64,000 nucleotides of DNA, taken from Callaeas wilsoni (Eukaryota; Chordata; Aves; Passeriformes; Callaeidae). Shown piece by piece: positions 20,301-35,300 of the stretch. The DNA lies in the NCBI GenBank assembly GCA_013398955.1, contig VWPU01011639.1, positions 1 through 64,000 of the forward strand, in the 5' to 3' direction. The stretch's first letter is position 1, and each line of letters opens with the position of its first letter. Position numbers and translations under genes: made by a program. Under the pieces are notes generated by a model. The model was not told the DNA's origin. It saw nothing but the letters and a program-made list of their open reading frames with translations, and made no database searches.

Positions 20301-23300
20301 AAGGATTCATCTGTTGTTCATTACAATTTCATGAAACCAAGGGTTTGCTTGGAAAAGAAGAGTTATTATTTCATAAACAACTTTGTACTTAGCTCTGCTG
20401 TTTATGGTTTTGATTCTACATCTAAAGCATGCAAGAGACAGAATGTTTCTAACTCCTTTCCTTTCAACATTTTAACCAAGCAGCTGATCAATGTCTTCTG
20501 CCTTGCTATTAAATGGATTTTGAAAAATTCTTCAAACCATATCAGTCTCATATGCCGATTTAGTTCTTTGAATTTACCCTCAGCTGGGAATTCTGCAGGC
20601 AACCGTGATTCTGTTGTGTTAAACACTTACTTGAAGTGTTTCATCCATCATCATTTCTAGTCCTTTTCTGATGCAATGTAGTTTGTGCTTTGTCTTTCTT
20701 GAAAACTGAATGGCTGTTAAATTATCCATTCATCTTCTTTCAGATTTGCAGTACAATTTGAGTTCCCTCTATTGGCTGTCTCTTCTACCTTATCTGCCAA
20801 CTTTTCAATCTACTTCCTCAGATCTTTATATATGTTTCCATACATGACTGCCATGTCCTTCACAACACATTGGGCAGATAATTCTAAGTAAAACAGCAAC
20901 AGAAATCGTAATATTATGAATGATTCAGTTTTTCTTACAAATTAGGGTGAAAGCCTTTAGCAAGGCTTAGCTCCACTGAAGTCAAAGGGAAATGTTTGTT
21001 TTACTATCTTCTCCCAAATACCTTTGCTGATGAACTGCCCTTTTAATTGAGACTGCTTTGGCATAAGATGACTCAGAAGTAAGCTGAAGTACTCTTGTCT
21101 GAAGGGAAAAAGTACTCCTTTCTGCTGCCTCTTCTAAACATTTTGGAGAAGCTTGTAAATTCCTACAATTTTTGATAGTAATACAATGTTGCATCAATAA
21201 TCTCACCAAGTTAGGAAAATCATAGCAAAAATAACATTCTCCTAATTTTCAAAGGCAAAATGAAACCCTCCCTCAGGAGGCAGAAAAAGAGGATCAGGAT
21301 CCTTGTGCCTTTTGTAAAAAGATGTTGATGATAGTCCCAGACAAAAAATCCTTGTTCTGAAACTGCCAAAACTATGCTTTTCCATATTATACTGTGAAAT
21401 AATGATGGACTTAGACGGAAATTGCACTTAAAATCATTCTTTCTTCTTTTCCTGGTTTTTCTTTCTTGTATAGCTCTTCTTAAGCTTTTCTAGTAGTAAG
21501 AAAGTAGCAGAAAAAAGCTTCTCAGATTAAGGGCAATAGTTAAGAGCAACAGTTTGCTAATGCTTATTCCATTACTGGAAGTTTTAATACAGGGATAGTA
21601 TCTGAGTTTTTGGAAAGTTCCAGAGAATTCATTCTGGGTGGCCTCGTTTAGATTCATCATTAATAGACAAGGAAAAAAGCAAGAAAAGTGCTGGACCTAC
21701 TTAACTTCTTACTTCAAGGCTACAGAGAGATTCTTCTACTGTGCCAAAAATCTCTTTTCTCTGGGCCAAACCCTTATTCCTAACATAATCCTTAGCTACC
21801 AGCTTCCCCCCAGCACTGGCATTTGGCCTGATTAAGTTTCCTCTGAAGGAAATTTCTTACAAACACAGCAGAAAATGTCGCACCTGCTCTTCCTTGGATA
21901 ATATTACCCACTGGATTTCAACAGAGAGGGAGACTAATTTGATCTGCCAACATCTGTTTGATCTGCCTCAGTCCCTGGTATCACATACTGCATCCTGGGC
22001 TGATGTGCCTTACTAATCCTTGTCAGCCAGGCACTCTCAGGAAGCATAAATGCTTTATCTCTCACTATCTGTGTCCAAATCAAATGTCAGAAATAAACCC
22101 TGCCAAAAGTGTGCATCTTTATGGTATTCTTAGGATCTGTTGAAAGTTATCCTCCTCTTCCCTCAACACGCTACAAAGGAAAAGCTGGCTTCAATGAGAA
22201 TCACACTAATCAAATTGCTTCCATTGAACAGATTTTTCCAAATAGATTAGTCCTGATCTTTTGTTTTGTTTTCTTTTGTTTGCTTTTGTTTGGTTTTTTT
22301 TTGTTTGTTTTGTTTTTGTTAAAACACTTAACAACTTATGAACATGTTTCATGGATTGTCTGTATATTGTGCGTGGTGAATATCTAGTGAATTCCCTGCC
22401 CGCTGACTAATTGCTAACTTAAAATATAAGAGCAGTGCCCTGACTTTTGTATCTGGGTATGGGTGAACAGTGGAAAACCGTTTCCAAAATGCTCATACAG
22501 ATAAAGTCTTCTTGGTTAAATAATTTTAAAAGTTTTTCAGTTCTAATTGTACAGACAGAACAGAAACATCTGAAGGAAGAAGTCACTGTTTTGGCTGCAT
22601 CCAGTGACTCTTGCCTGGGTAAGGATTAAGCCATGCCATACAGTCTGTTCTGGACAAGCAGGGCTTCTTAGAGGAGTGGTGCAAACCCTGAATTTCTTAC
22701 ACAATATTTTGTCATGCAAAATTGTAATTGAAGGACGGAGGGGAAGGGATAGAAGAGGTAACAGAGGAAGGGCTGCATCTGGATATAGCAGTGTAAGCAT
22801 GATTATTGAATAAAAATGATCTGTGCAAATGAGAGGTTAATCTCTTGTCTTAACATTTTGAGTATATACCTTTGGAAAAAAATTAACTGTGTGTGGATGT
22901 ACTTCCAGTTCAAGTGTCAAAGTCAACTCTTGAACCAGAGAAGTTAAAGCACAGAAAGCCATGACTGTTGAAGATTTCTGTGTATTTTTTCTGTGCTTTG
23001 TAGAGGCTCTACCATTTATGACACCCTGTGCATTTAATATAAGTTTACAAGCAGAACAGGTGCTTTTGCAGCTACGTCATCATAGACAACAAATAGATTT
23101 AATTACAAGGCCAGACATTATCTTTGGTAGGAAGGCAGGCATATCAGAGCTCTTGGAGTTGCAGACAGAGCGATTACATTTCTTTCTAAGTACTTCAAAC
23201 AGTGAGATAAAGAAGGAATCTGTCCCTCCACATTCCATTCAAAGCACTTAAAATACTTGCTAGGCTGAATGTTTCTACTCTTCCCAGGTTCCCCCTAGAA

Positions 23301-26300
23301 TCCTGGATGGAGTAATGCAAATTCAATTCTGTAGATACTATTACATGCTTGAAGTTCTCAATACCCAAGAAAATCTTGAATAGCTCTAAAAATAGCACTA
23401 AAATGGAGCAGTTCAAGGGAGCACCAAGGTAGAGGTGAGCAGGGCAATCTCAGGCACGCATAAGTTGTAAAAGCCATGAGCTTCTTTATCTTCCACAAAG
23501 ACATCTCCCTTAAATTTAAATAGCTGCTGTCATTGTCACTGACTACCTGACTATGTATTTATCTGCCCAGAAGCAGAGTGCATGGCCTTTGGCCCTGCTA
23601 TTCATAGCGTTACTGTCTCTGCCTAACAATGCCCTGAACAGAGCTGGGTTTCTGTTAGCATCTTTTGTTTGATGTGAATCGCTGAAGCTTTGATGTTGTT
23701 TGTGAGAAATATAATGATTTAAAAGAATAAGATCTTCACTCTCCCACTCTGTGTGCTCCCCACAGAGAAATCTAATCTGAGTTGGGAAAAATCTGTGACT
23801 GATCCTGTCTTAGGTAGACACAAATGACAGAGTCCAGAAGAGAAATCTGTTAGTGTTGAAACTCTTAGCATCTCTTTACTGGAGGGTCAGAGAGGTAATT
23901 TGTCTTAATGATCAAAATTCCATTTCCTGCTACACAAACATTTATGTTCAAATAGGTACAGAATGTTTTCTCTGTGTGGTGAACACAGCCATCAGCATAG
24001 ACACAGTGTTTTATTTTCAGTGGGATGCTTCAAATTTTCTGCTTTAATTGCATGTGCTTCTTCTTTATAGGATATTCTAACAAAACAAGGGATCGATTAC
24101 TTTATACTGAAGCTACATTAGTAGGTTTGAAATACTCTACAGTTTAAAAAAAAGGCATTTTTCTTTAGAAATTATTATGCTAATAAGCTTGTTTCTCATC
24201 TCTACTGATAAATGCTTTTCTTGCTGTCATTTTTGAATGAAGAGCAAATGTGATGTAGTAAAGTGTAACTAAAGCCCCTAAAATCTGAAATTCAATTGTA
24301 AATGGATTGCTGTTCTGCTACTCAAGGCAAAAGCTCCACAGTTACATAAAAATATTCTGATCTGTGATCACTACAGTAACAAAAAACGTAAATTAATAAA
24401 ATTATAATGTCCTAAGTGTAATAAAATGCAATGAGCAAAAAATTGGGATGCTTTTATCTTCACAGACCTTTGATCCACAATGTGAAGGAAATGGATTTGA
24501 TTACTAAGATATGAAATTGGAGGTGGCTTGACTCCTACATTGAGCAGCAGGCAGGGGAGAGAGCAAGGGAGCAGAGCTGTGGTTTACCTTGTGCCAGGAG
24601 CAGAGTCAGGTTTACAGAGCAAAAACAAAGGTTTTGGATTTGGACACTTGGATATAGGAAAACTGTGCATAATTCCAGATATTAATTTTTATATCTATAT
24701 ATCTATATCTATATCTCCACCTTCAGTCTTTACAGTAGCTCATGGTGTAGGACATTTCATGTATCACTGACCTTTCTTCTGGGTGGGATGGGCATTCCAA
24801 GGGGCAGTCAAACAGGACTGCTAATGGAAGTTGCACAGATCTTGTTGATTTGCTAGTCACTTGTAAACCTTCTCACTAAAAGGGGCCAAACTCAGGAACA
24901 GTCCTAGCCAGGTAAGCAGAGGGATGTGACACGTGCTCCCCAATAAAGGAAATGTCATTATCCTTTACTTGGGAGAACTACTGCACCTCCAAGTGAGTTG
25001 CCTTGAGCTACCTTAAGGAAATGCAAAAAGCAGAGCAGACAGAGCCAAATCTCCACAAAGGAGGTTTCAGAACTGAGGAAAATGACAAGGCTAGAAAAGC
25101 CATAACTAAAACGTGCTGCAATTGTATATTGTTTTAAGTATGAACCATTCCTCGTGGGCACTCTGATGTAGCCTAGTTCATAAGCTTGGACTGCAGAGAG
25201 GATACAGTTTATTCTAGTACTGTGAGAGGCACTGGGATGGTGCCACACCACTCCTGGAAGTTTGGGCTGTGAAGGTCCTTCAGTATTGCGTACTTCAGAC
25301 ATCCGCAGCTGCCAGGAATAGCCTACTCTTGGCAGTTACTTTGAGCAGACAACTTCAGGGAGCTCTGCTGATCTCACATGTGACTTTAACGGGAGTTGCC
25401 AGCATTCACTGGTTGCTGGGATAATCTCTGCTCTGTGTGTGTGTGAAATAGCACAGAGCACAGCATTAGGTCCTGCTCTAGCAACTGGTAGGGACTGGCA
25501 CATTCTCCACAGCATTCCCTTTGGGGCTCTGGATGCTATAGAAGCCCACATGGATTCAGGATTTCTAATCACTAGCATTGCAAATAATAAATACAAAACC
25601 CTCGATTTTGTTCTCTATGGTTTAATGCTGTAATTTCAGTATGAAAGTAAGTGTCAAATGTTTGTAGGTTTTTTCAAACATGGTTTTTCTAAGTACTGTG
25701 GTAGTGAGCTATAGGAGTACTGGTAATAGTTTACTGATTTATCAGCTTCCACTGCATCTCTTTATATTGCATTTGTAATGATATAACCTGTTCTGTCCCA
25801 CGTGCAGTTTCGACAATGTACTACAATGGCAAGAATTTTAAAGAATGTAAAAAAAACCTCAACCCAAAAATCTAGGATGTGGCCAGAGTTGTAGTGTTCA
25901 GCCAGCCCTGAACAGCGGATTTACAATGCCTGAATACTCTGATGATGGGATATGTGTATTGAAGTTTGATTAAGCGGGATATGAAAATTAAAACTTGGCT
26001 CCACACTGAAGAGAGAATCTCCTGCAGTGTGATACTATGGCATCAAGTTTTCTGTTTACCCCTAAGGCTGGTGCTGCTATGACTTCCAGGTTTGATGGTG
26101 TCTCTTTTTTAAGTTGTTGAGCAGCAGGCTAATGGCTGCACAGCATGATGCAAACACAGTGGAAAGCAGGGAAATCAGATGTGAATATATTCCCCAGAGA
26201 TCTCCTGCTAAGATGGAGCTAACTAACCAGAGCTTTAGTGCTCAGATGTAGTTTCCTCATGCAGAGGATGGGCTGATTATCAGCTCTTCCTGCTTTACTG

Positions 26301-29300
26301 TACATTTTTGGATTACAGATGCTATTAGAAGTAATGAATTCTGGTATAATATGCATTCTAGTGTAACGAGCTATTTTATTGAAAGGAACATTATTTTTAA
26401 AGAGTGTCTGTCCAAGATCAGTGTCCATCGTCCCTCCCCCATATTGTCCAAAATAATCTTGGTATTTTAAAAAATATAGATGTATATTCCTCTTCCGTGT
26501 TTGCTTTGCCTTAATTGTTTGAAAACGGTAGCTGTAGTTTATTTCATCAGGAAAAAGACTGACCTTAGAAAGGGACAGGATGTCCTGGCAAAGCAGCAGC
26601 CTGGCTTGCTGCTTACACAAGTGTCTGCTCTCTGTGTCACACAACAGGAATTGCCATTTCTGCTGGGTAGTAATTTCATTATTGCCACAGATGCCACAAG
26701 GTATAGAGGGGAGAGGGCACACTGTCCTTCTTATGTCTTTATTGTATGATATTGGTGATATATGTGGTCTATAGAATGAAAGGAACTGCCAAGCCATTTT
26801 TATTTGTGTGTAGGGAAGCTACATTCAGGCACAGGTTAGTAATTCTAATGTTAACATTGGAGCTGGTATTGCTGTGTATCATCACTGACCCGTTCATCGC
26901 TTTGAGGTCTTAGGCAGTTTAGGGTGCAGTGGAAACAGGGAGAACTTGTTGCAGTTCCCCAAAGATGCAGCATCCCCAGCATCCTCAAAGATGCTGAGTG
27001 AGAACATCCTCCTGTGTTCTCAGGTATCAGTGGCCAGTCAGTCTTTGGTGGCATAAGGCAGTCTGTATGGTTTCAGTCAAATCCTGAAGCTGTTTAATCC
27101 AAAAAAGGCAGAAGCATTGTTCTGATAGGAAAAAAGTCTTTGTGAAATGGTGGTCAAGCATTGAAACAGGCTGCCCTGGCGTGGACCTGGCAGTGTCAGA
27201 TTAACGGTTGGACTCGATGACCTTAGAGGTCTTTTCCCACCTTGATGATTGTGTGGTTCCTCTAGCCTTAGTAAAGGATTGCTTCGGCGTTTACACACGA
27301 TGTGCCAAGCACCCAGGCAGTCTGTGTAGAAGCACCGTTAAAAGAGTAAACTCTGAGTTAAACAGCACAGTTTAAACAACAGACTGTTTGTCACTGACCC
27401 TAAAGGCTTGGCTTAGAGTGCCCCTTAGCAGTTTGGGAAGGTGCCAGAAGGAAGTGCAGGCTCAAGCTCAGGCTTGAGTCTCCCTTTGGATCACACAGAT
27501 TTGGACAAGTTTGACAGCACCTGCTGAGTCTGTCCCTTTGGGACATATCTCTACAGCGCTCCATACCTCATGATGAGAATCAGTTTGTCTCAAACATAAT
27601 AAACAATTGCCCTATCAGCTTTTATAACTTAGAGAGGAATTATGTTTACAGTCATTACCACCTTCAGGGAATCTGAAGATTTCTGCATGGAATTCAGACT
27701 TTTAGTAAAGTCAAAGTAAGACAAAAGTTCAAACAGCCTTCAAGGCTGCTCTGAAGGCTAACTCTTTTTCCCTAGAGAGATAAGAACAGTTTTCTCTGGA
27801 CTCTACAGGAGCAGTAAGTAAAAATTACCTCATACAATGGCATGCAGATGCTATCAATCCACTCGAGCTGCAACCTGGGTAGTTCATGTTTCCTGTTCCG
27901 ATCAAAAATGGCCTGAATTGAGAAGGGAACAAAAGTGTCATGCTTTAATTACACTGGAGTATTTTACAGACACATCATCCAGCACTTTGCAGCTATGATC
28001 AAATTCTCACAAGCAGAACACTTTGTAAACTATAATCAATCTTTGCAGCTGTCTTCCTGCTGCTTTGCCTGGCACGAAAAAGAAACTGTTTCTTTTCAAT
28101 TCTGTTTTGAAACTTTTAGGCTGAATATGTTTGTGTTTTATAATTCTGTGGTGTAAAATAAATGCTCCACAGTTGGAGTTGAGCTGGTAAGTAACCTCCT
28201 GTAGGAATGTAAAGTAGATACCTTTGAGCAGAATTTTCTCTTTTGTCACATACGATTTTCCAGCTCAGCAAAACAGTGATGGATCTGGGCTGGCTCTCTC
28301 CCTCCCAGTTACAGACCCTTTCTGCAGAACCAGCCATGGCTGTGAATCCAAAGGGTTGGAAATCAACAGATCTGTTTTGGGAGCAGTTATCAATTTGTTC
28401 CTCTGGAATCAGCCCAATTTTCTGCTCTCTGTGAGAGGGCTCCCTATTATGGAAAAAGTACTAAATCTATTTATAGCAATACACTTATTTCCCACCTATC
28501 TAGGCTGTCAGATGCAGATTTTCAGAATATGAGTCCAGAAAAAAAAGCTCTGGCTTTTGTCTTTCTCTGTGATTCTATCAAGCCTACAGTGTGTCCAAAA
28601 TGTAGATGTATTATCTCAAAATAATTCTTGTGATTGCTAAACCTGGGCCATTTGCACTGAATTAATTGATACTTGAAGACAGTAACATTAATGTGTGTGT
28701 TGAAACAAAACTACTTCCTATTATGCTTCCTTAGTATGAGAAACATGCTTTGCAAATTTTATATAAAGGGTAGGAAAGGCACTTACATCCATTCTGTATG
28801 GAATGGTACTTGCAGTCCTTCAGCCCTAGATTTGCTCTTGGAATTGTGAATATCATGATCTGATTACTCTTCTCCTGGACTATAGTTACCCCTTTCTCTG
28901 AGATGTATGTACAGGACTATGACAGGGAAGAAATCCATTGGTGTCCTAGTCTCTGACAGTATACAAAGTGAAAAGCCATTTATTATAGCTGAGCATTATT
29001 TACTACCAACTTTTAGGCTTTATTGACTTCACTACATCACCACAGGATTATATGTGAGTATTAATGTAGTGAGAACAAGTCTGAGTCACTGGACTGGTCT
29101 TTTCATATTTGGAAGCACAATTGTGAATGGCTTGCAAGTTAAATTCTTTAAAATACTTTCTGTTACCCTTCTGTTGCCTCCAGATAATCTCTGCTCAACA
29201 CTTTGAGTTATTTAACCTGGAAAAGGCTTTCTTTTCCAGCTGGTCGGTGAAAATCTTTATGACACTTTCCTAGTTCTTGTTTGATACTTTATACCCATCT

Positions 29301-32300
29301 GCCTATATTCCACTCAATTCCGTTTTACCCCTTCAATCACAGTGCTATATTTACTTGTATACTTACAGAAATGCATTTCAGCATTTGATACATCAAGTAA
29401 CACAGATATACAGCTGCAACATAAAGTAAACCTGACAATTTTGATTTCCATAGGTAGCTGTGATTTTTTAGTTCCATTCTGTGTATTAAACCCAACACCT
29501 GCTGCTTAGAAAATTCACTGATAGGATAACCTTAGGAACAGATACAGAAAATGGGTAAACAGGCTCAATGCAAAAGTGACTGTGTTGACTGGAGAGCTTT
29601 TATATATGGTTGTAAATGCATATCCTTATTGGACAGAGCTTTTATTTATTCTAAAGTTTCTCTTTATGTACAAAATGCAGTTAATTTTTTCTGAATTAGT
29701 CCAATGATATTTTCTTACTCTATTCAAGTTAGTAACTATTTCAGAAGTGAAAAAAACTTACTGAAGGGGTGAGTTTGAGTTCAGATCTTTCTCTGTCTCC
29801 TTGTTCAAAGAACTCACTGGTTACCAGCTCAGCTGCCTAAAATAAAAATCATGATAAAGATTAGAGTTCTTGTCTTGCTCCTGTCATGCCAGTGTATTGT
29901 TTTTAAGATAGGAAATTATTTCATAATGCCAAGGCATGAGAAGGTAAACTAAGCAGAGAATGTGTACTTCATAAAATCTCAAAATTTCTTGCTCTAGCAA
30001 CTGCGTGGTAGGTAATGTTCAAAAATGCTAAGCTTGTTGTAGTTGAAATAAGGGGTACCAAAATAATTTGGAAGTAGGTGAAGTGATGTTATAAAGTACT
30101 CTTAAATCTTAAGCCAGGCTGTCACACTTTGGAACTTTATAATGTATGTAATCCAATGCATTAATAAAATTTTGGATCAATATTCCAGATAGAGGAATAA
30201 TTTAACAACTTAGAAGCAGTTAAGGGTTTGCTAAGTGTATTGTACAAAAATAATCAAGACATGGTATCATCTCTGTCCCTCAGTGCTATTCTGATCCTGT
30301 TCTCCTTAAGTCCCTTTCTCTCTTCTTTTATCTGCTTCAATCTTCCCTTCCTGAATTTTTCCATCTTACATGTGGCCTTTATTCCCTTTGTTTCAGATAT
30401 GTTTGCTTTTTTTTTTTGTTGTGGCACAGTTAAGGTTGAACTATTTCCTGTTTTGCTTCTGTGGACTTATTAGCACTTCTGCTGGACTTATTAGTGCTTC
30501 TGCTCTACCAGGAAATGTTTCAAGCAATCCCAGATTGGATTTTTTGATATAAAGTAAACCTGCATAACTAAGCTGCAGGGGACTTCTCACCTGTAGACCT
30601 CAAAGGCGGTAAGCATAAAAATCCCCAGTTTGCCAGAGACTCCAACACTAATTCAGCAGCAGAGCACAAAGATTTATAACTAGGAAAGCAGACCCTACCT
30701 GACATTTGGCTGTCAATGAAAATGCATAAGCTAACTGGGTTAAGGTGGACAAATGAGGAGGGCTTGCACACACTGCAGCAGTGGCCAGGTGGCACTGAAA
30801 GATCTTGTTACTCAATTTCCCACTGCAGGATAGAAGCAGCTTTCCTGACCATATTCTGGCCAAGCAGAGCAACAGCCTTAGAAGAACTGTCTAAGTTCTT
30901 CTATAAGTCTGCTTATAAAGCAAAAAAGACTCACCTGGCAAAACTGAAAGCTGAGGTGAAGCTTTCCCCATAAATATTTTTTTTTTAAATTCAGTTGATG
31001 TGCATGTAACTTTCACAGATCCCTTTCAGCTTCCGTTACTTCCTTGTCCAAGGAATCTGGCTGCTCCTGCATCACAAGTTATCTGGCCTAGCTTTCTCTT
31101 TTTCACCCCATCTTTATAACTATTACTTGCCATTACACCAAACTTCCTCCAGGTGTGTACCCAAACCCAGCTGCACCAGTATATTTTCAATTTGCTTCTT
31201 GATGCTGTCTATTCCTCCACAACCCAACACAGTCTGTCTTCTACTGGCTTGTTCTGGGCCTCAGTGAAGGACAGAGAATGATTAGCATGGATACTGGAAA
31301 TACTAAGGATGGTTTCTGGGTAGAGAATGATGTCCAGAAGAGGGAAAATCATGGGGCAAAGGACAAGAGTTTTGGGACAGATTGCTTTCTCATATTGTAC
31401 CTGTTTGCCAATGCTGGACCCATTTTTTATGTTTATTTCTAAAGAGCCTACTCAGCAGCAGAACCCTGAATTTTTATTTTTATTTGTTGGTTTCTAGGTA
31501 CAGGATGTTAAAGAAAACCCTATACTACACTTGTAGTTTTGCAACATTCTTAAGACATTGAACACATTTCTTTTATCATACATACAAAAGATTTTATGCT
31601 AATGAAAATTTGCAGATAATCTGTTGGCATTTTTGATTTAGGGAAGATTCTGCCACTGTCAAGAAAAACTTTGGGATGAAACAAGTAAATGCAGCTACAT
31701 GTGGCTAAATGCCTTTTTTGTTTAATCCATCCATTTTTGGATATGGATTTAAAAGGTTAGTAAGAGCAGAGGTTGTAAAGCCAGCTGTACACACCAGCAT
31801 GTGTACGGGGAAAGATGACGCAATAAACCATTTTTTGCAGAAACCCCCTGCTATTTTTTAATAGCATTAATACCGCTGTAAATCGATTCCAGTTTTGGTC
31901 TCTTGCAAGCCAGGGCCCTGGGAATATTGTCCCGCCAGTCCCGCCTCCTCCCAGCCCTGCTATTAATCATGACTTGCCTGTCTTGAAATCTCCCACGGTT
32001 TGGTCACGGCTCCAAGGTCACAGGCTGTCATTAGCATTGATCTGAAAAACAGAAATGAACAATACAAGCTGAATCAACCTTTGTTGAATTTCTAAACAAC
32101 TCTGCTCTGGATGCATAAATAAATAATACGTATATAAAATGTCAGCCCTGGCACCTTGTTTTCCTCCAGAAAAGAATGACATGTTTGAAATCTTAGCCAT
32201 CAGCGTGGCTTTTACATTACAATTGTGCCTCGGAAACCTAATGTGTTGCAGGTCATAAGATGATGAATTTTGGTATCGTGCATTGCACACTAGAAAAGAA

Positions 32301-35300
32301 ATGATATTGCAAGGGAGTAACTGCTAATTTTGCAATACTTCTAACACTACTTACATTAATACCTATAATATATTAGAAAGCATGTGCTTCACATGATATA
32401 AGTAAGGGTATTATTACATAATAACACCTGCAACTGGATTAATTTATATGCCTATTTGTAAGTGACTGCTGTAGCAAGAGAGCCTATAATCACAGGAGGC
32501 AACCCAGACACTGTTTAAGCAGTTTCTACTGCTCATCTACAATAAAAATTGAAGATTTACTATGAGCTATACGGTTCCACTGTAGTTTAATACCTAGCTA
32601 CAACCATGTTTTATATGCATTAGGAGAAAGAAACCATTCAGCTGTAGAAAGCGTTTATGTACAGTACATGATGCAGATAAAAGTCTAAGAAAGTTTAAAT
32701 GAAGAACAAGGGCACTGAAAATGAAGCATCAAATATATTGCCTGAATCTAAAATTAGGAATGAGTGAAATGGTATGGAAAATAGAAAATGGCCAATATTT
32801 TGTCAAAAGACCAAAAGATAACAGAATTTTAATGAAATTTCAGATAAAATGAGACATAATCAGGCATGCATATGCAAATACACACATTTTATTGTCTACA
32901 AAGTGTGATCTACTCAAACCACCCGCAATGTCTGAGGTTTTCAATAGGATGCATGCTCAGGGCATTCTTGAGGGCTGGAAGAGTACTCTGTATATGAAAA
33001 TTCCAAGGTACAGACTGGAAGAGCAGAGAAGTGCATGGCCAGTGAGAAAAGACAGATGAGAGGAAGAAGGATTGGAGAAACAGACAGGAAAAATCTTTGT
33101 GTAGAGAGGCAGAATATTGATACTTTCTGGAAAAAGAGCAGAAGGGCTGAACAGGAACTGGTGGGGCTGGGAGAAAGGAAAGAAAACAGGACTGAGTGTG
33201 TAGGAGAAATAGGAAAGGAGAAGGTGAAGTCATGTTGATTAATCCCAGCTGTTTGCTAATGTTTAGAAATCATACCATATATTTCATATTATGGATCGTA
33301 TTTTCAAAACAATATTTTTTTTTCTTGTTTTTCTAAGCCTTCGGTCCACAATACATTAAATTCCTTCAACAAATATGGCTACACTTTGAAATAACCAGAA
33401 AGCAAGAAAAAACAGTGCTTACCGAAATATTTCTCGGTGGTTTTTTATGTTCCAATCATAACCACCTTTACTGACAAGTTCAAAAAACTCGGTCCTTCTC
33501 CTGCAAAAAACCAGATTTGTCAGAGAAGGAAACAAGACACTTCCAGGGCAGCACTGCAGCAGAAACACAGTTCTCTGTGTGGTATGAAATCACTGCACCT
33601 CATGTATTATTGTTAAAGCTGTTACACTGACAGTCCATTTAAGCGAAACATACTAATTTCCGAACATGTTCTATAAATGTCTGTTATCAATGTCAGAGTT
33701 GCCTAGTAAAAGCAATATTGGATTTATGGTCTCCACAGATAAGGAAATGAATGGCTCTGAAATGCTCAGTCTTCTGCAGAGGTATGAAATGTTCACCTGC
33801 AGCAGTGGACAGATAGACAATAGAAACACCCCAGAAATACACACACGCTTCTGTTTTCTTGTCCTTGCAAAATGGTTTTTACTTCTGTATCCTGAAGGAT
33901 TTTTCAGAGATGTGCAATTCCTGTTATTTCCAGCACACAGAAAGAAACAGACACACACAGGAGCTGCTGCTGTCTTGAGTTCATAGCTCTTATAGACTGG
34001 AAGCTAGGTCTCCCTGCCTGGTCCCATGGTTTGTCTTCTCATGCCTTCTTCATGTCCTCAAACAGGGACAAAATGTGAGATGGACAGAACATGTTAATGC
34101 TTGATTGTTGCCTTTAAGAATCAAAATTCTGACTCCTCATAGTCTGTAATCTTTTATGGCACTGAGACTCCAAGCAGCTCTTACTGCTTGCAATGTGACT
34201 ACAATATGTAATAGATCCTGCCCAAGATATTGCAGAAGTTGAGGTACAAAAACTTGGAGCAATTTTCCCCCAGTGACACAACATAAGAGCATCAAAGCTG
34301 GAAAGCAAATAAATACCTACATCCTGAGTGACAGTCCAGTGCCCCATCTTATATGAGACTGTGCTGTGTCTTTGGCAAGAGGAAATGTAGTTAGATTCCT
34401 CAACAGGAGAGAGTTTGCAAAGTCTTGTATTTTCTACATTTACTTCAACTAGACTGAAATTTTGAACAGTGGTTATTGACAATGCAGGCTGATGGCAGCC
34501 GTTTGCACACAAGGGGATGCGCACTTCCAGAAACTCTCCTTTGATCAGTGGACAGAACATTATGTGGGGCATGTTGCATTATTCTGGTCCCTGTCATGGT
34601 TATATGACCAGTCACTCCTACTATAGGGCCTTTCTGTAGTGGATTTCATACAGCAGCTAGAAGAGGGAGATAAAAGGGCTGCATGATGATATCTAATCCC
34701 TTATACTTTGAGAAAGAAAAGATTTCATTTTGAAATATTGAATATTCTGAACAATTCATATGTTTCTGGACAAAAAACAGGCAAGAATGTTTAAAGCTGA
34801 AAGCTCAGGAAGATGACAACCCAGAAACCTAAAGTATTCAAATTTAAAATATAGATATCCATAAACAGTATCTGAAAATATGAGTCTCAAGGCCTTATGT
34901 TAGGCTAAAACCTTTAAGGATTTTCTTTGAAATTCATTTAAATGGATACAGAAATAGTAGTCCAGCTCCACAGAGAAGTTTCAGTGTAGGAAGGACTCAA
35001 CCGGAGGACAGCAGCCACGTATAACGAAACAATTTAGTGTTTCCTACTGGTTTCTTTGGTATCCAAAATTATGAGGTTTTCTATTAAGAAGCAAATATAA
35101 TATGGCAGAATTTCAGAAACAAACTGAAGTACAACAGTAACGTTGAGTCTGGCTGTATTTTGCCTCAAAGGGAGGTTGTTTTCCTATGTATAACAAATCC
35201 ATTTGCTCTACAGCCTAGTGACTCAAGATATCATTTGAATGAATTTCCATAAACTTAATTTTTGTTCCATGCTTTTACTTGTTTTATTATCTACAAGTAT

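Larger units (their letters stand above)
14386..27828 (-). other. PDE11A: PDE11A last intron
   Basis: 13,443 bp, GT-AG. It contains A-rich CAAAA runs (16201-16227) and poly-A at 16247-16259, a (GTTT)n microsatellite at 18511-18555, a TTTTG-rich tract at 22259-22320, a TATC repeat at 24690-24716 and a truncated CR1 at 27126-27256. Two GC-richer patches (16430-16800 and 17870-18050) generate overlapping open frames on both strands but show no protein similarity. An E-box beside a homeodomain palindrome is at 19814-19831. The rest is AT-rich unique sequence. Confidence 0.7.

Noticed and set aside
26219..26797. 192-codon minus-strand open frame in the last PDE11A intron
   Set aside because: AT-rich, no similarity to any family I know, no splice sites joining it to PDE11A.
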